From contig CANXME010002654.1 of the NCBI GenBank assembly GCA_948144175.1, positions 1,612,001 through 1,676,000 of the forward strand: DNA of 64,000 nt. The letters run 5' to 3'. This document shows positions 29,691 through 39,992 of this stretch, piece by piece. The first letter of the stretch is position 1, and each line of letters opens with the position of its first letter. The position numbers and the translations under genes are program-made. This DNA is from Closterium sp. NIES-65 (Eukaryota > Streptophyta > Zygnematophyceae > Desmidiales > Closteriaceae). The notes beneath the pieces were generated by a model, which made no database searches, was not told the DNA's origin, and saw only the letters and a list, made by a program, of their open reading frames with translations.

Positions 29691-31197
29691 GGACGTCTGT
29701 GCCAAGAGCACACTCACCCCCGACGGACGGAGGACAGACAGACGCAGACTCACCAACAAGACTAGCAGCGTAGTCTAGACGACAGCGAGCAGCAAAGTTG
29801 ACGACCTCAGCAACAAGAGCAGACCTAGCGGTGGACTCAATAGAGGGGTCAGTGACGATACTAGCGAGGAGACGCGTGACGGTAGGACTGGCAGCACGAA
29901 GAGAGTCCCACTCCGCGTCGGCAAGCGCAGGAAGAGAGGACTCTGGAGGAGAAGGCAAAGGGACACGCAGAGGAGCAGTGGACGGACGCAGAGACATATG
30001 ATGCGTGCCAGGGACAGGAGGAGGTCGCTGACGCGAACTGCGACCACTAGCGCGAACAGCACAAACACGCGACGAGGGACGAGACGCAGGCTCACGACGC
30101 TCAGCAAGACCTCTAGTAGGACCAGTGTAAGGAGAGGGAGCAGGCAGTGGGGAGGCGGGCGGTAACTGTGAATGTGACTGGACAGGCGATGGACACTCTA
30201 AGGGAGGAGGAAGACCAAGAACCTGCTGAAGGAGCGAAACAAAGTACGGCCAAGGCCGCGCGGCGACTCCAGACACAGCAGGGACAACACCAGCACCCTC
30301 AGCGACAGCACCAGCGTAAACAGCACCTCCAGCTGCAGGACCTCCAGCAGTAACAGCAGCACTCGCAGCAGAACCACCGCCAGGAGTAATAGCAGTAGCC
30401 TGCGCGCCAACACTCTCAGTAGCTCCAGCTCCCGTCGGACCCGTAGGCCCAGCAGCTCCAGCACCCCCAGGACGAGCACCTCCAGGACCGGCGGCACCAG
30501 TACCCTCAGCGGCCGAAGAAGCTCCAGCTCCTGCAGTACGGCTCCAGCGCCGGGCAAACCACTCGCGCAGCTCCTGTGGAGAGAGTGGCTCCCGCCGAGA
30601 CGAAGCACCCGGAGAACCTCGAGGCCCAGCACCGCCAGACGCCACACGAGCAGGTCCAGCGGCCGCTAGCTCCGCACCACCAGGCTCAGTAGCTCCAGCC
30701 GCAGCACCCCTAGGCTCAGCAGCTCCTGACGTAGCACCCCTAGGCTCAGCACCCCTAGTCGTAGCACCCCCGGGCTCAGCACCCCTAGTCGCAATACCCC
30801 CAGGCTCAGCACCCCCACTCGTAGCACCCCCAGGCTTAGCACCCCCAGTCGCAGCACCCCCAGACTCAGCACCCCCAGGCTCAGCACCCACGCGCGCAGC
30901 ACCTCCAGAGTCAGCAACCCCAGGCTCAGCACACGCAGTAGTACCAGAGTCACTAGCAACCTTGACCGGCTCCACTGCGTCTACCTGGGACACACCTGAA
31001 GGGGCAGGACCCTGAGGGGGGAGGGAGTCTACCGGGGGAGGGAGTCTACCGGGGGGGGACCTGGCACAAGGAAGTGCGGTGGCGGGGGGAGGGAAGGAGT
31101 GCAGTAGGGGAAGAGGCGGTAGTAGGGGACCGACTCGTCGAACGTGACGTCCTGGGAGGACAGAACACGACGAGAGGTGGGGTGGTAGAACTGCCAC
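29665..31197 (-). CDS. Copia-5 integrase C-terminus and Gly/Ala/Pro linker
   Basis: 510-residue open frame from the end of integrase (an HLSSCSVLPGRHVRRV read-in, out of the native frame) into GAEPGGA repeats, SPQELREWFARRW, RPWPYFVSLLQQVLGLPPP, LRPSTAPLRVPLPSPPESSL and PSVGGECALGTDVLEDRQEE. It reads through the position where Copia-6, -7 and -8 have TAG (here GCG). A short duplication in a G-rich stretch near 31020-31055 shifts the frame relative to the integrase core. Confidence 0.78.
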   Translation of the reverse strand: MAVLPPHLSSCSVLPGRHVRRVGPLLPPLPLLHSFPPPATALPCARSPPGRLPPPVDSLPPQGPAPSGVSQVDAVEPVKVASDSGTTACAEPGVADSGGAARVGAEPGGAESGGAATGGAKPGGATSGGAEPGGIATRGAEPGGATTRGAEPRGATSGAAEPRGAAAGATEPGGAELAAAGPARVASGGAGPRGSPGASSRREPLSPQELREWFARRWSRTAGAGASSAAEGTGAAGPGGARPGGAGAAGPTGPTGAGATESVGAQATAITPGGGSAASAAVTAGGPAAGGAVYAGAVAEGAGVVPAVSGVAARPWPYFVSLLQQVLGLPPPLECPSPVQSHSQLPPASPLPAPSPYTGPTRGLAERREPASRPSSRVCAVRASGRSSRQRPPPVPGTHHMSLRPSTAPLRVPLPSPPESSLPALADAEWDSLRAASPTVTRLLASIVTDPSIESTARSALVAEVVNFAARCRLDYAASLVGESASVCPPSVGGECALGTDVLEDRQEEF

Positions 31198-31543
31198 CTA
31201 GGGGCGTCAGGGGGGGAGCCAAGGAAGACACAGGGAGCAGCACAAGGGGACAGCTTGTCCGCAGACAAGTCGCGGACAAACGCCCGAGATCCCCAGACAC
31301 GGAACGCAGACGCATCGCCGACCTTCCCGGTCCACAGCAAGGCTGGGGAGGTCTCCGGGCTGGAGACCCTGGGGCGAAGGTTGATCTGATGCGTCGTGTA
31401 GCGAACCGCAAACGGCCACAGAAAATGGGGGGCAGCCGCATGCATCATGGACGTACGAGCGACGTCCATGACCATGCCAATGCGGCGCTCAGCAATCCCA
31501 TTTTGCTGTGGAGAGTCTGGAAGCGTAAAGTTTTGGCGGATGC
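31029..31543 (-). pseudogene. Copia-5 integrase core, truncated
   Basis: Reads IGMVMDVARTSMMHAAAPHF, FAVRYTTHQINLRPRVSS, LLWTGKVGDASAFRVWGSRA and SSQDVTFDESVPYY. The frame starts inside the catalytic core because Gypsy-1 inserted at 31549; upstream catalytic Asp segments are absent, and only about 30 bp continue beyond Gypsy-1. Confidence 0.88.
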
Positions 31544-31548
31544 CTCGC

Positions 31549-31941
31549 TGTGAGAGTACGATGGCTTATGCCAGCTATGCTTGCTTGCCTTTACTTTTAT
31601 CATGCTATTTCTAGCATAGGATATTTATATGCATGCATGAATTGCTTGATTTTCTAGGCTAGGTGCTTTCCTATATTTATTTTAGTTATAGCACCGAGCT
31701 AGGGTGCGTGCACCGAATTCTGGCTTTTCGGCTGCCACCGAATTGCCTTCTACCGAATTCGGTAAGGATCTGTTCGGGACGCTTCGCGACCTGCAGAACC
31801 TTCGCGTAACACCTGGTTACGGGGCCTTGTGTCGAGCCTATATATAGCCTCGTGTTGTACCCAGGTAAACATTCAATTCAATTCAATTCATTTCGACTCA
31901 ATTCTCATTCTATTTTCTGAACTCGATCCTAGATCCTCACA
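31549..31941 (+). repeat. Gypsy-1 5' LTR with TATA box
   Basis: 393 bp, TGTGAGAGTACGATGG ... GATCCTCACA. CTATATATAGCC at about 31838 is a good TATA box; the U3/R boundary would lie some 30 bases downstream. CAATTCAATTCAATTC repeats follow. The 3' LTR differs at roughly 15 positions and by a 28-bp extra unit at its start. Confidence 0.93.
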
Positions 31942-32372
31942 CTTGGTAATCAGAGCGGGTTTACACGCGAGGTCTTCAACCGCTTAGTTCCGGCCTTTAA
32001 AAAACCGCGGGGGCGACGACGAAAGCGCCGATACGAGTATGTAAAACCAGTTCCGCGCAATTTTTCTAAGCCCTCCTCGATTCGGTTCTCGAACACCCCT
32101 CAGATTTACTGGTGGAAAGGTTGGAGTTTCAACCGTTCGATCGAGTTTCATCTCAACGGCCCAGAGAATTTTGCCCAAAAACGTTGGAATTTGGAGCGTC
32201 GGATCGATTTTCTCCTCAACGGCCAAGATCGGACGCGAATTTTGCCTCAGGGAGATTTACGCAACCTACAGAATTCGCGCTCGACGATTCTACAGTCAAT
32301 TTGATTCGTAGTAAGTCGACCAGCACCTAGAATTCGATTATTTTCGTCGCGCATCTTCCTGTAAATCACCAA
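31942..32372 (+). promoter_or_regulatory. Gypsy-1 primer site and leader
   Basis: TTGGTAATCAGAGCGGG begins two bases after the LTR: the initiator-Met site with an extra A. A 5' untranslated leader of about 0.4 kb follows to the gag ATG at 32373, containing a direct repeat of TTTTGCCC/CAACGGCC-like sequence near 32150-32230. Confidence 0.85.
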
Positions 32373-33466
32373 ATGGAGGGCCAAGGCGACAACTACACGA
32401 CTACGAGCGACGTTGCGAGCCTCCGCACCGACATGGAGCAGACGCAGGCGACGCTTCGTCGACTCGAGGCTTTTCTGACAAGCCAACCAGGGTTCGCCAC
32501 CGCAGCAGCAGCGACCACAGCGACTGCAGCACTGACAATTCCAGCAGCAGTGGCGACATCGACATTTCACGGACCAATGGCACCACTGTCGCCGAACCTC
32601 GAAGCAGCACGAACGAGGCTCCCGGAGGTATTCGATCCAAGCGCGAAGGGATCCGACGTCCGGCGATTCGTGGCCACCCTCGAAATATACTTCGAGGCCA
32701 TCGGCTGTTCGACCCCGCAACACGACGCAAGGATTCGGCTCGCAGCGACACTGTTTCGTGGACCGGCTCTCGAACGGATTTACTACACCGACGTAGCCCG
32801 CGGGGAGAAAACGTGGCAGCAGTTTCGGGCAGATTTAATCGAGCGTTTCGAACCAATTAATACAACCTACATGGCGCGGCAGCAGATACACCAACACAAG
32901 CAATACAGTAGTGTAACACAGTACACGCAACAGATGGAGTTACTGTTCAACCGCATCACCGACCTGACCGAAGGCGAAAAAATCCAGGCGTACACCGAAG
33001 GATTAAAAATGGAGATTCGGCGGCAGGTGATTATCAGATGATTATATTACTGATGCATATATCTAGGCTGTAGTGGGGTAGTCCATAGGGGGAACAACCC
33101 AATTAGGGTTGGTTCTTGTACTTGTTTCATTTCATAGTGCACTCATTCCTCGCCTCTATCTCAACAGTGATTACGGCGAATTACAACAGCTACTGAGACA
33201 TCGTGCGTGCTGCCGAGCGATACGACGCGCTGACTCGAAGTCAACCCGAAACACGACGCTTCACGCCGAGCCGTACATTCGGCACGGAGCGATCGGCACC
33301 CCCCACGTTCACTGAACCGATGGATATCCACAAATACGACGCGAAGCAGCAGCCGACAAAATGCGAATTTTGCGGCGCAGCAGGACATCAGTTTTTGTCG
33401 TGCTACAAAATGAAGAAAGCACGTGCGACACTCCGGGACGGAAACAGTGGAGCACCCCCGAAGTAA
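32373..33466 (+). pseudogene. Gypsy-1 gag, split by a solo LTR
   Basis: First part 32373-33031: coiled-coil-like N-terminus (SLRTDMEQTQATLRRLEAFL), then retrotrans_gag-type capsid (FVATLEIYFEAIGC, TWQQFRADLIERFEPINTTY, QYTQQMELLFNRI). Second part 33182-33466 contains a canonical CCHC knuckle CEFCGAAGHQFLSC (33362-33403). Without the LTR and one TSD copy the capsid frame continues, but a TGA soon follows (33195 region). Confidence 0.86.
33032..33176 (+). repeat. Solo LTR of the Copia-2 subtype
   Basis: 145 bp, TATCAGATGATTATATTACTG ... ATCTCAACA; the first bases are TATCAG where Copia-2 has TGTCAG. Perfect TSD GTGAT at 33027-33031 and 33177-33181. No internal sequence, so it was left by LTR-LTR recombination. 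Confidence 0.93.
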
Positions 33467-34776
33467 AAAAACGGGAATCGCCAGTAGCCGCGGATCGACC
33501 TGGCAATCGCGTAAAGATCCGAAAAGCAGGAAAAGGCGACGACGTGACGACTTCGGAGCGGGTGAAAAAAGGAGAAAATGATGGCGCGAATTTAAAACGT
33601 CACGACCGGCCGGCATCAGGGGAAATCGTCGAGGCGAATGGAGGCTCCGCGAAAAAAGACTCTGCACCGACCGGGAAACTCCAGCCGAACACCCACGAAA
33701 GTAAGAATCCGTTAAAAGTATCCTATAATGATGCTCTAACAAAGAATATTGCTTCTCGTGGTTTACAAGCCTTCAAAAAATTCAGGGGAGGTCTAGAAGC
33801 CAAAAAAAAGCCTTTAGAAATTATTGAGGTACCTGAGAAGTTGGGCAAAATACTACGGAGCGTAGAGAAGGGTCGTGCGTTCCGTGGAGTTAATATTCTC
33901 TCCCCGCAGCACAGTGTTAAGGCTCCCCGTTGCCCACAGGTGAAGCCTACACAGCTGCCAAGGCTTAGAGGAGACATCCAGGCTCAGGAAAAATTATACA
34001 GGCCTTGGAAAAATCCTCCTACCCCCCAGGTGAAGTTGGAAAGCGCTGAGTCAGGTATAGGAAAAAGGGGAGGAATTAAGTTTGATGTACCCTATGATCC
34101 TATTAACAAGACCCTCTTTGGCCACTCAGCACAACAGAAACCACTACTCCTCGAGGTGTTATGCAATGGGCGACGCCTCCAGGCACTGGTGGACAGCGCT
34201 GCATCTCACTCGGTGTGTGACCACGGAGCATTGGAGAAAATTGGAGAGAAGGCGGAAGAGACCCAGTTTTCAGCAACCATGGAGGACGGTACGAAGCTTC
34301 CTATCCACGGCAAAGCATCACTGCAACTGCATATGTGTGCGTTGATGTGGAAGCCGAAGCTACCAGTCACCAACATCAAAGGATTAGATTTTATCTTGGG
34401 GCGAGATTTCCTGAAGCAGTTCAACCCCGAGATCGATTGGGTCAACAGCAAGGTGTGCATCTACAACAATGGGAAGCGGATAGCACTACGAAGCTGGACG
34501 TATACAGGGGACGTACCTGAAACGACACTGGCACGGTTCGAACAGACGGTGAACGAGAGTAACACGGGTTACCTAGCACTGGTTATGGCAGCAGCAGAGG
34601 AGGAGAAGCCGAGTTTGGAGCTACCTGCAGCAGTGAAGGAGGTCTTGGAGCAGTACAAGGATATAATGCCCGACGACCTACCTGCAGGCGTACCTCCAGC
34701 ACGCACCCACGAGCAAGAGATCGTGGAGGAACCAGGTGCGAAACCCGTCTCAAGTGCACTATACCGACTGAACTGA
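33467..34776 (+). pseudogene. Gypsy-1 protease and RT N-terminus
   Basis: Open in another frame from 33361 to a TGA at 34774. A basic, low-complexity stretch leads to an aspartic protease with ALVDSAASHSVCDHGALE (Asp-Ser-Ala active site, about 34185-34240) and GLDFILGRDFLKQFNPEIDW. Then RT entry [17 protein letters not shown]. The TGA and a frame break separate it from the RT palm. Confidence 0.86.
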
Positions 34777-35565
34777 CAGACATGAAAAAACAGAAAGAGT
34801 ATCTACTGGACACACAACTGATCCGCCCATCCACCTCTCCCTACGGCGCACCAGTTCTCTTCACTCCAAAACCAGACGGCAGTCTACGGATGTGCATCGA
34901 CTACCGCGTACTGAACAAACAGACAGTCAAAAACAAATATCCCATACCGCGCATAGACGACCTACTCAATCAACTGCGTGGAGCAACAGTATTTTCGAAG
35001 CTGGACCTACGATCAGGCTACTAGCAGATCAAGATGGCAGACAACTCTGTCCACAAGACAGCGTTCCGTACCAGATACGACTCCTACGAATACTTGGTGA
35101 TGCCGTTCGGACTCTGCAACGCACCAGCAACGTTTCAGGCGGAGATGAATCACATCTTACGACCCCTGCTGGACGAATGCGTGGTGGTGTACCTGAACGA
35201 CATTCTCATCTACTCCAAGAACATGAAGGAGCACGTGGAGCATCTGCGGAAGGTGTTCGAGATCCTGCGGAAAAACAAGTTCTACGTGAAGCTGTCAAAG
35301 AGCGACTTCGCCCTGAAGAAGGTGCAGTTTCTCGGGCACATGGTGAGTGCCGAGGGCGTACACGTGGACCCACGGAAAATCGAAGCCGTCAAGAAGTGGA
35401 AAGTACCAGAGAACGTGAAGGAGTTACAGCAGTTCATAGGCTTCGCCAACTACTACAATAGGTTCGTGCCCCAGTACGCTAAGATAGCAGCGCCACTTAC
35501 CAACCTACTGAAAAAGGATACGCCCTACAAATAGGATACCCTTCATCAGCAAGCCATGGAGCAGC
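34777..35565 (+). pseudogene. Gypsy-1 reverse transcriptase
   Basis: [47 protein letters not shown] then TAG where homologues have Trp, then HKTAFRTRYDSYEYLVMPFG and GLCNAPATFQAEMN. The catalytic box reads YLNDILIYS in place of YLDDILIYS (about 35197-35220), losing the first Asp. FLGHMVSAEGVHVDPRKIEA and FIGFANYYNRFVPQYAKIA follow. TAG at about 35533. Copia-6 splits it from RNase H at 35566. Confidence 0.9.
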
Positions 35566-35697
35566 TGAGAAAACATGAACAAGAATGAATGAACTATGAA
35601 CGAGGTGAGTACAAATAGGAAACCCTAATTGGGTTGTACCCCCTATGGAATACCCCACTATAGCCTACACAAATAAGTAAGCTATAATGTTCTGACA
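35566..35697 (-). repeat. Copia-6 3' LTR (132 bp)
   Basis: Plus-strand TGAGAAAACATGAACAAG ... TTCTGACA. Adjacent to the complement of the polypurine tract (CACCCCCATAGGCAAAG, 35698-35714). Confidence 0.95.
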
Positions 35698-35909
35698 CAC
35701 CCCCATAGGCAAAGTGGGGGAGAACAAGGGGTCACAAGACCAGTCAAGCAAAGCAAAGCAAAGCTCAGGGTGGATCACAAAGTCACCACACATTCCGAGC
35801 GCAAGGTCAAGGGCCACAGGGCCAGTTCGCATGCAAGATCATATATAGAGATATACAAGAGTCAAGCAAGCAAGAGCAAGAGTATATATAGGTCAAGATA
35901 CAAGCAAGG

Positions 35910-37640
35910 TCAAGAAGTGAGCAAGTGAGGCAAGACAGGCACAAGACCCAGCTGCGTGCAGCAACGCTGATGATCACAAGGCGCAAGTGCCTTGGTGAAG
36001 ACATCAGCAGTGTTGGCCTCAGACGCCACATACGCAAGTTGCAACTGTCCACGCTGCTGCAGCTCACGAGCAAGAAAGTAGCGGAGAGCAATGTGCTTTG
36101 TCCTGTGCTCCAGTCGCTGCTCTCGACACGAGGCCAGCATGGCCTTGTTGTCTACATACAGGACTGGAGGAGAACGAGGCGCCTCTCCAAGGTCAGTCAG
36201 CAGGTAGGTGAGCCAGCGAAGCTCCTGAGCAGCCATAGCCCCGGCGTAGATCTCAGCCTCACAACTGGAGCCGAGAACAAAAGACGAGCGAGTAGCCCGC
36301 CAAGAGACAGAGCCGGAACCAAGACCGAAGGTGTAACCCTGTGACGACCGCTGCGTAGCCTGGTCGTCAGCCCAAGAAGCGTCTGCGTGCCCAGTGAGGA
36401 CCACTGGACTGCGCCCTCCAAGCACTAGCCCCATGCCCGACGTACTGCACAAGTAGCGCAACACCCTCTTCGCTGCAGCCATGTGCTCTGGTCGGTGTAT
36501 CCCAGGAGCAACATAGCGTGCGAGAATGCTAAGAGGGTATGCAAGGTCAGGTCGTGTGCAGGTCATCAGGTACATGAGGCAGCCAACAAGCTCTGCAAAC
36601 GGGCCACTCGTCTCTACGGACTCATCCGAAGGCAGAGCTGAGAGCGAGTGACGAGTAGGCAGAGGAGTGGCCTGAGGCGAGGAGTACGTGAAGCCGAAGC
36701 GCTGAAGGACCTGCTGCACCATGTGTGACTGAGTCAGGGTAATGGTGCGGCGTGCTCTGTCCCGGGTGATCTGCAAGCCAAGGTAGCTGCGCAGTTCACC
36801 CAGGTCAGTGCACGTGTATCTCTTCCGCAGCTCGGACTTCACGTAAGCGAGTCCAGCAGTGTCCGCTGTAGCAAAGACCAAGTTGTCAACGTACACGAGG
36901 ATGTAGAACGGCGGCAGAGAGGTGTCAAAGTGCAGAAACAGTGACGGGTCGGCAGTAGAAGGAGCAAACCCAAGTGCCGCAAGCGTAGTCCTCAGTGTGT
37001 CGTGCCACACACGTGGCGCCTGGCGGAGACCGTAGACTGGACGCCGGAGACTCCACTGGGTACCAGGAGGGAAAGACCAAGTGAAGCCAGGTGGGCGACG
37101 CAGCCAGATCTCCTCGTGCAGGCTGCCCTGCAAGAAAGCTGTGCTGAAGTCGAGAGAGTGCAGCTCGTAGTCACGGTGAGCAGCAACGTGCAGCAGCACC
37201 CGAAGAGTGGTCATCTTCGGGGTGGGGGAGAAGGTCTGAAAGTAGTCAACCCCCTGCCGCTGACTGAAGCCACGAGCCACGTAACGCGCCTTGAAGACAG
37301 GCGGAGAACCCGGCGGCCGCTTCACCCTGAAAATCCACATGCCACTGACGATGTTCGCCCCAGGAGGGGGAACAGCGTCGACGTAGGCGCCTGTGGACTT
37401 CCAGGAAGCCATCTCTACATCCATAGCTGCCTGCCACTGAGAGGAGTAGGGACCCTCTATCGCCTCCGCGTAAGAGCGCGGAGTCGGGATGTCTGGTGCA
37501 TCCGGGTCTCCCTCAGGGGCTAGCAGTACAGACGCGAGATGAGGTGAAGCGGCGGCCAGACACTGGAACTCCTCCTGCCTGTCCTCAAGGACGTCCGTGC
37601 CAAGGGCACACTCACCCCCGACGGACAGAGGACAGGCAGA
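35910..37640 (-). pseudogene. Copia-6 RT-RNase H
   Basis: Uninterrupted from the TAG at 37641-37643 to the stop at 35910: PLSVGGECALGTDVLEDRQE, SWKSTGAYVDAVPPPGANIV, MWIFRVKRPPGSPPVFKARY, LHSLDFSTAFLQGSLHEEIW, YGLRQAPRVWHD, the catalytic box in ILVYVDNLVF (about 36880-36900; YVDD expected), then RNase H with GHADASWADDQ, SSCEAEIYAGA and YVDNKAMLAS. One G-to-A change in the second catalytic Asp codon should abolish polymerase activity; otherwise full length. Confidence 0.9.
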
Positions 37641-39992
37641 CTAAGACTCAGTGACAAGACTGGCAGCGTAGTCTAGACGACAGCGCGCAGCAAAGTCGAC
37701 AAGCTCTGTGACAAGGGCAGACGTAGCAGACGACTCGAAGGAAGGAACAGTGACAGCAGTAGCAAGGAGACGCGTGACAGTAGGACTGGCAGCACGAAGA
37801 GAGTCCGACTCCGGGTCGGCAAGAGCAGGAAGAGAGGAAGCAGGAGGAGAAGGCAAAGGGGCACGTAGGGGAGCAGTGGACGGACGCAGTGACATCCGGT
37901 GCGTGCAAGGGACAGGAGGAGGACGCTGACGCGACCCGCGACCACTAGCGCGCGCAGTACGAATAGGCGACGCAGGACGAGACGCAGGCTCACGACGCTG
38001 AGTAAGACCTCCAGTCGGACCTGCGTAGGGAGAAGGAGCAGGCAAAGGGGAGGCAGGCTGTAGCGGTGGCTGTGACTGGACAGGCGACGGACCCTCTAAG
38101 GGAGGAGGAGGAGGACCAGGAGAAGGTGTAAGACCAAGAACCTGCTGCAGGAGCGGAACGAAGTACGGTCGGGGCCGCGCGGCGACGCCAGAAACAGCAG
38201 GGACAGCACCAGTACCCCCAGCACGAGTACCCGCTCCAGCAGCACCTCCAGTAGCTCCAGAACCTCCAGCAGCACCACCAGGAGCACTGCCAGGCGGACC
38301 GCCAGCGGCAGTCCCAGTGCCAACACCCTCAGCAGCACCAGCTCCAGGAGAAACCTCAGACCGAGCAACTCCAGTACTCCCAAGACAAGCACCTCCGGGA
38401 CCCGCGGCAGTGGCACCCTCTGCAGGCGAAGAAACTCCAGCACCACCAGCACGCCTCCAGCGCCTAGCAAACCACTCACGCAGCTCCTGTGGGGAGAGTG
38501 GCTCACGGCGAGACGAAGCACCTCCAGGCACAGCACCCCCAGGCACAGCACCCCCAAGCACAGCACCCCCAGGCTCAGCACCCCCAGGCTCAGCACCCCC
38601 AGGCTCACCACCCCCAGACTCCGCACCCCCAGACTCCACACCCCCAGGCTCAGCACCCGCAGCAGCACCAGAGTCACCAGTGACCTCGACAGGCTCGACC
38701 GCGTCTACCTGGGACACACCTGAAGGGGCAGGACCCTGAGGGGGGAGGGGGTCTACCGGGGGGGGACCTGGTACAAAGAAGAGCGGGGGCGGGGGGAGGG
38801 ACGGAGTGCGGTAGGGGAAGAGGCGGTAGTAGGGTACCGACTCGTCGAACGTGACGTCCTGGGAGGACAGAACACGTCGAGAGGTGGGGTGGTAGAACTG
38901 CCACCCAGGGGCGTCGGGGGGGAACCCCAGGAAGACGCAGGGAGAAGCGCGAGGGGACAGCTTGTCCGCAGACAGGTCGCGGACAAACGCCCGAGATCCC
39001 CAGACCCGGAACGCCGACGCATCGCCAACCTTCCCCGTCCACAGCAGGGCTGGGGAGGTCTCCGGCCTGGAGACCCTGAGGTGGAGGTTGATCTGATGCG
39101 CTGCGTACCTGACCGCAAACGGCCACAGAAAATGGGGGGCAGCCGCATGCATCATGGACGTACGGGCGACGTCCATGACCATGCCAATGCGGCGCTCAGC
39201 AATCCCATTTTGCTGCGGAGAGTCCGGAAGCGTGAAGGACTGGCGGATGCCTCGCGCACGACAGTAGGTACGTAGAAGGGTAGAGGAGAACTCTCCGCCT
39301 CTGTCCGAGTGCAGACGCAACAAAGGAAAGTCGGAGCCAAAGCTCTGCCTGAGCTGAAGACGAGCTGCGCGGATCCAGTCGATCAGCACCTCAGTGACCT
39401 CACCCTTGCTGCGCAAGGGGAAGACTGTGGTGTAACGTGAGTAGTCGTCAACAACGAGCAGGAAGTAGCGCTCCTGACCCTGTCCAAGGACGCGGGCTAG
39501 GCCCCACACGTCCATGTGAAGCGTCTGCAACGGGGTCTCTGTCGGAGGAAACTGGGAGGAGTGAGGGGCAGCACGCTGGCGCCCCTCGACACAGGGGACA
39601 CAGGCAGGGCCAGGGCCCTGAGGAAGGGGAGGGAGGGACCGGGGAAGACCAGACACAAGAAGACGGGAGGCCATACCTCTGAGCCGAAGCAGAGAGGGGT
39701 GGCCAAGGCGGTGGTGCCAGAGGAGGGTCTCGTGAGACAGACGACGACACGAACAGGGGGCAGACTCAGGGCCAGACCTGGACGCTGCAGCAAACACCTG
39801 ACCAGACGAAGGGACCCTACCAGACTCAGTACCTGGAGGAGGAGCAGTGGTGTGTGTGTACAGGCTCGACCCTGGCCGACGTGTAAACGTAGCCAGGTGA
39901 CGACCTGTGCTAGCCTCCGTGCAGTGTGTCACCCGCTGACGAGCAGGAGTGAACTGGTGGACACCCACATCCTGTAGGTCAGCACCACTCAC
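37641..39992 (-). CDS. Copia-6 integrase and linker
   Basis: 783-residue frame. HETLLWHHRLGHPSL and CVPCVEG form the zinc region; LHMDVWGLA, LHSDRGGEFSS and GIAERRIGM give the catalytic triad; LLWTGKVGDASAFRVWG and SSQDVTFDESVPYY close integrase. The linker has GGAEPGGAE pentapeptide repeats, LSPQELREWFARRWRR, an Ala/Gly-rich tract, RPRPYFVPLLQQVLGL and a Pro/Ser-rich tail ending DYAASLVTES at the TAG at 37641-37643. The same TAG position is found in Copia-7 and Copia-8. Integrase looks intact. Confidence 0.92.
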   Translation of the reverse strand: MSGADLQDVGVHQFTPARQRVTHCTEASTGRHLATFTRRPGSSLYTHTTAPPPGTESGRVPSSGQVFAAASRSGPESAPCSCRRLSHETLLWHHRLGHPSLLRLRGMASRLLVSGLPRSLPPLPQGPGPACVPCVEGRQRAAPHSSQFPPTETPLQTLHMDVWGLARVLGQGQERYFLLVVDDYSRYTTVFPLRSKGEVTEVLIDWIRAARLQLRQSFGSDFPLLRLHSDRGGEFSSTLLRTYCRARGIRQSFTLPDSPQQNGIAERRIGMVMDVARTSMMHAAAPHFLWPFAVRYAAHQINLHLRVSRPETSPALLWTGKVGDASAFRVWGSRAFVRDLSADKLSPRASPCVFLGFPPDAPGWQFYHPTSRRVLSSQDVTFDESVPYYRLFPYRTPSLPPPPLFFVPGPPPVDPLPPQGPAPSGVSQVDAVEPVEVTGDSGAAAGAEPGGVESGGAESGGGEPGGAEPGGAEPGGAVLGGAVPGGAVPGGASSRREPLSPQELREWFARRWRRAGGAGVSSPAEGATAAGPGGACLGSTGVARSEVSPGAGAAEGVGTGTAAGGPPGSAPGGAAGGSGATGGAAGAGTRAGGTGAVPAVSGVAARPRPYFVPLLQQVLGLTPSPGPPPPPLEGPSPVQSQPPLQPASPLPAPSPYAGPTGGLTQRREPASRPASPIRTARASGRGSRQRPPPVPCTHRMSLRPSTAPLRAPLPSPPASSLPALADPESDSLRAASPTVTRLLATAVTVPSFESSATSALVTELVDFAARCRLDYAASLVTES

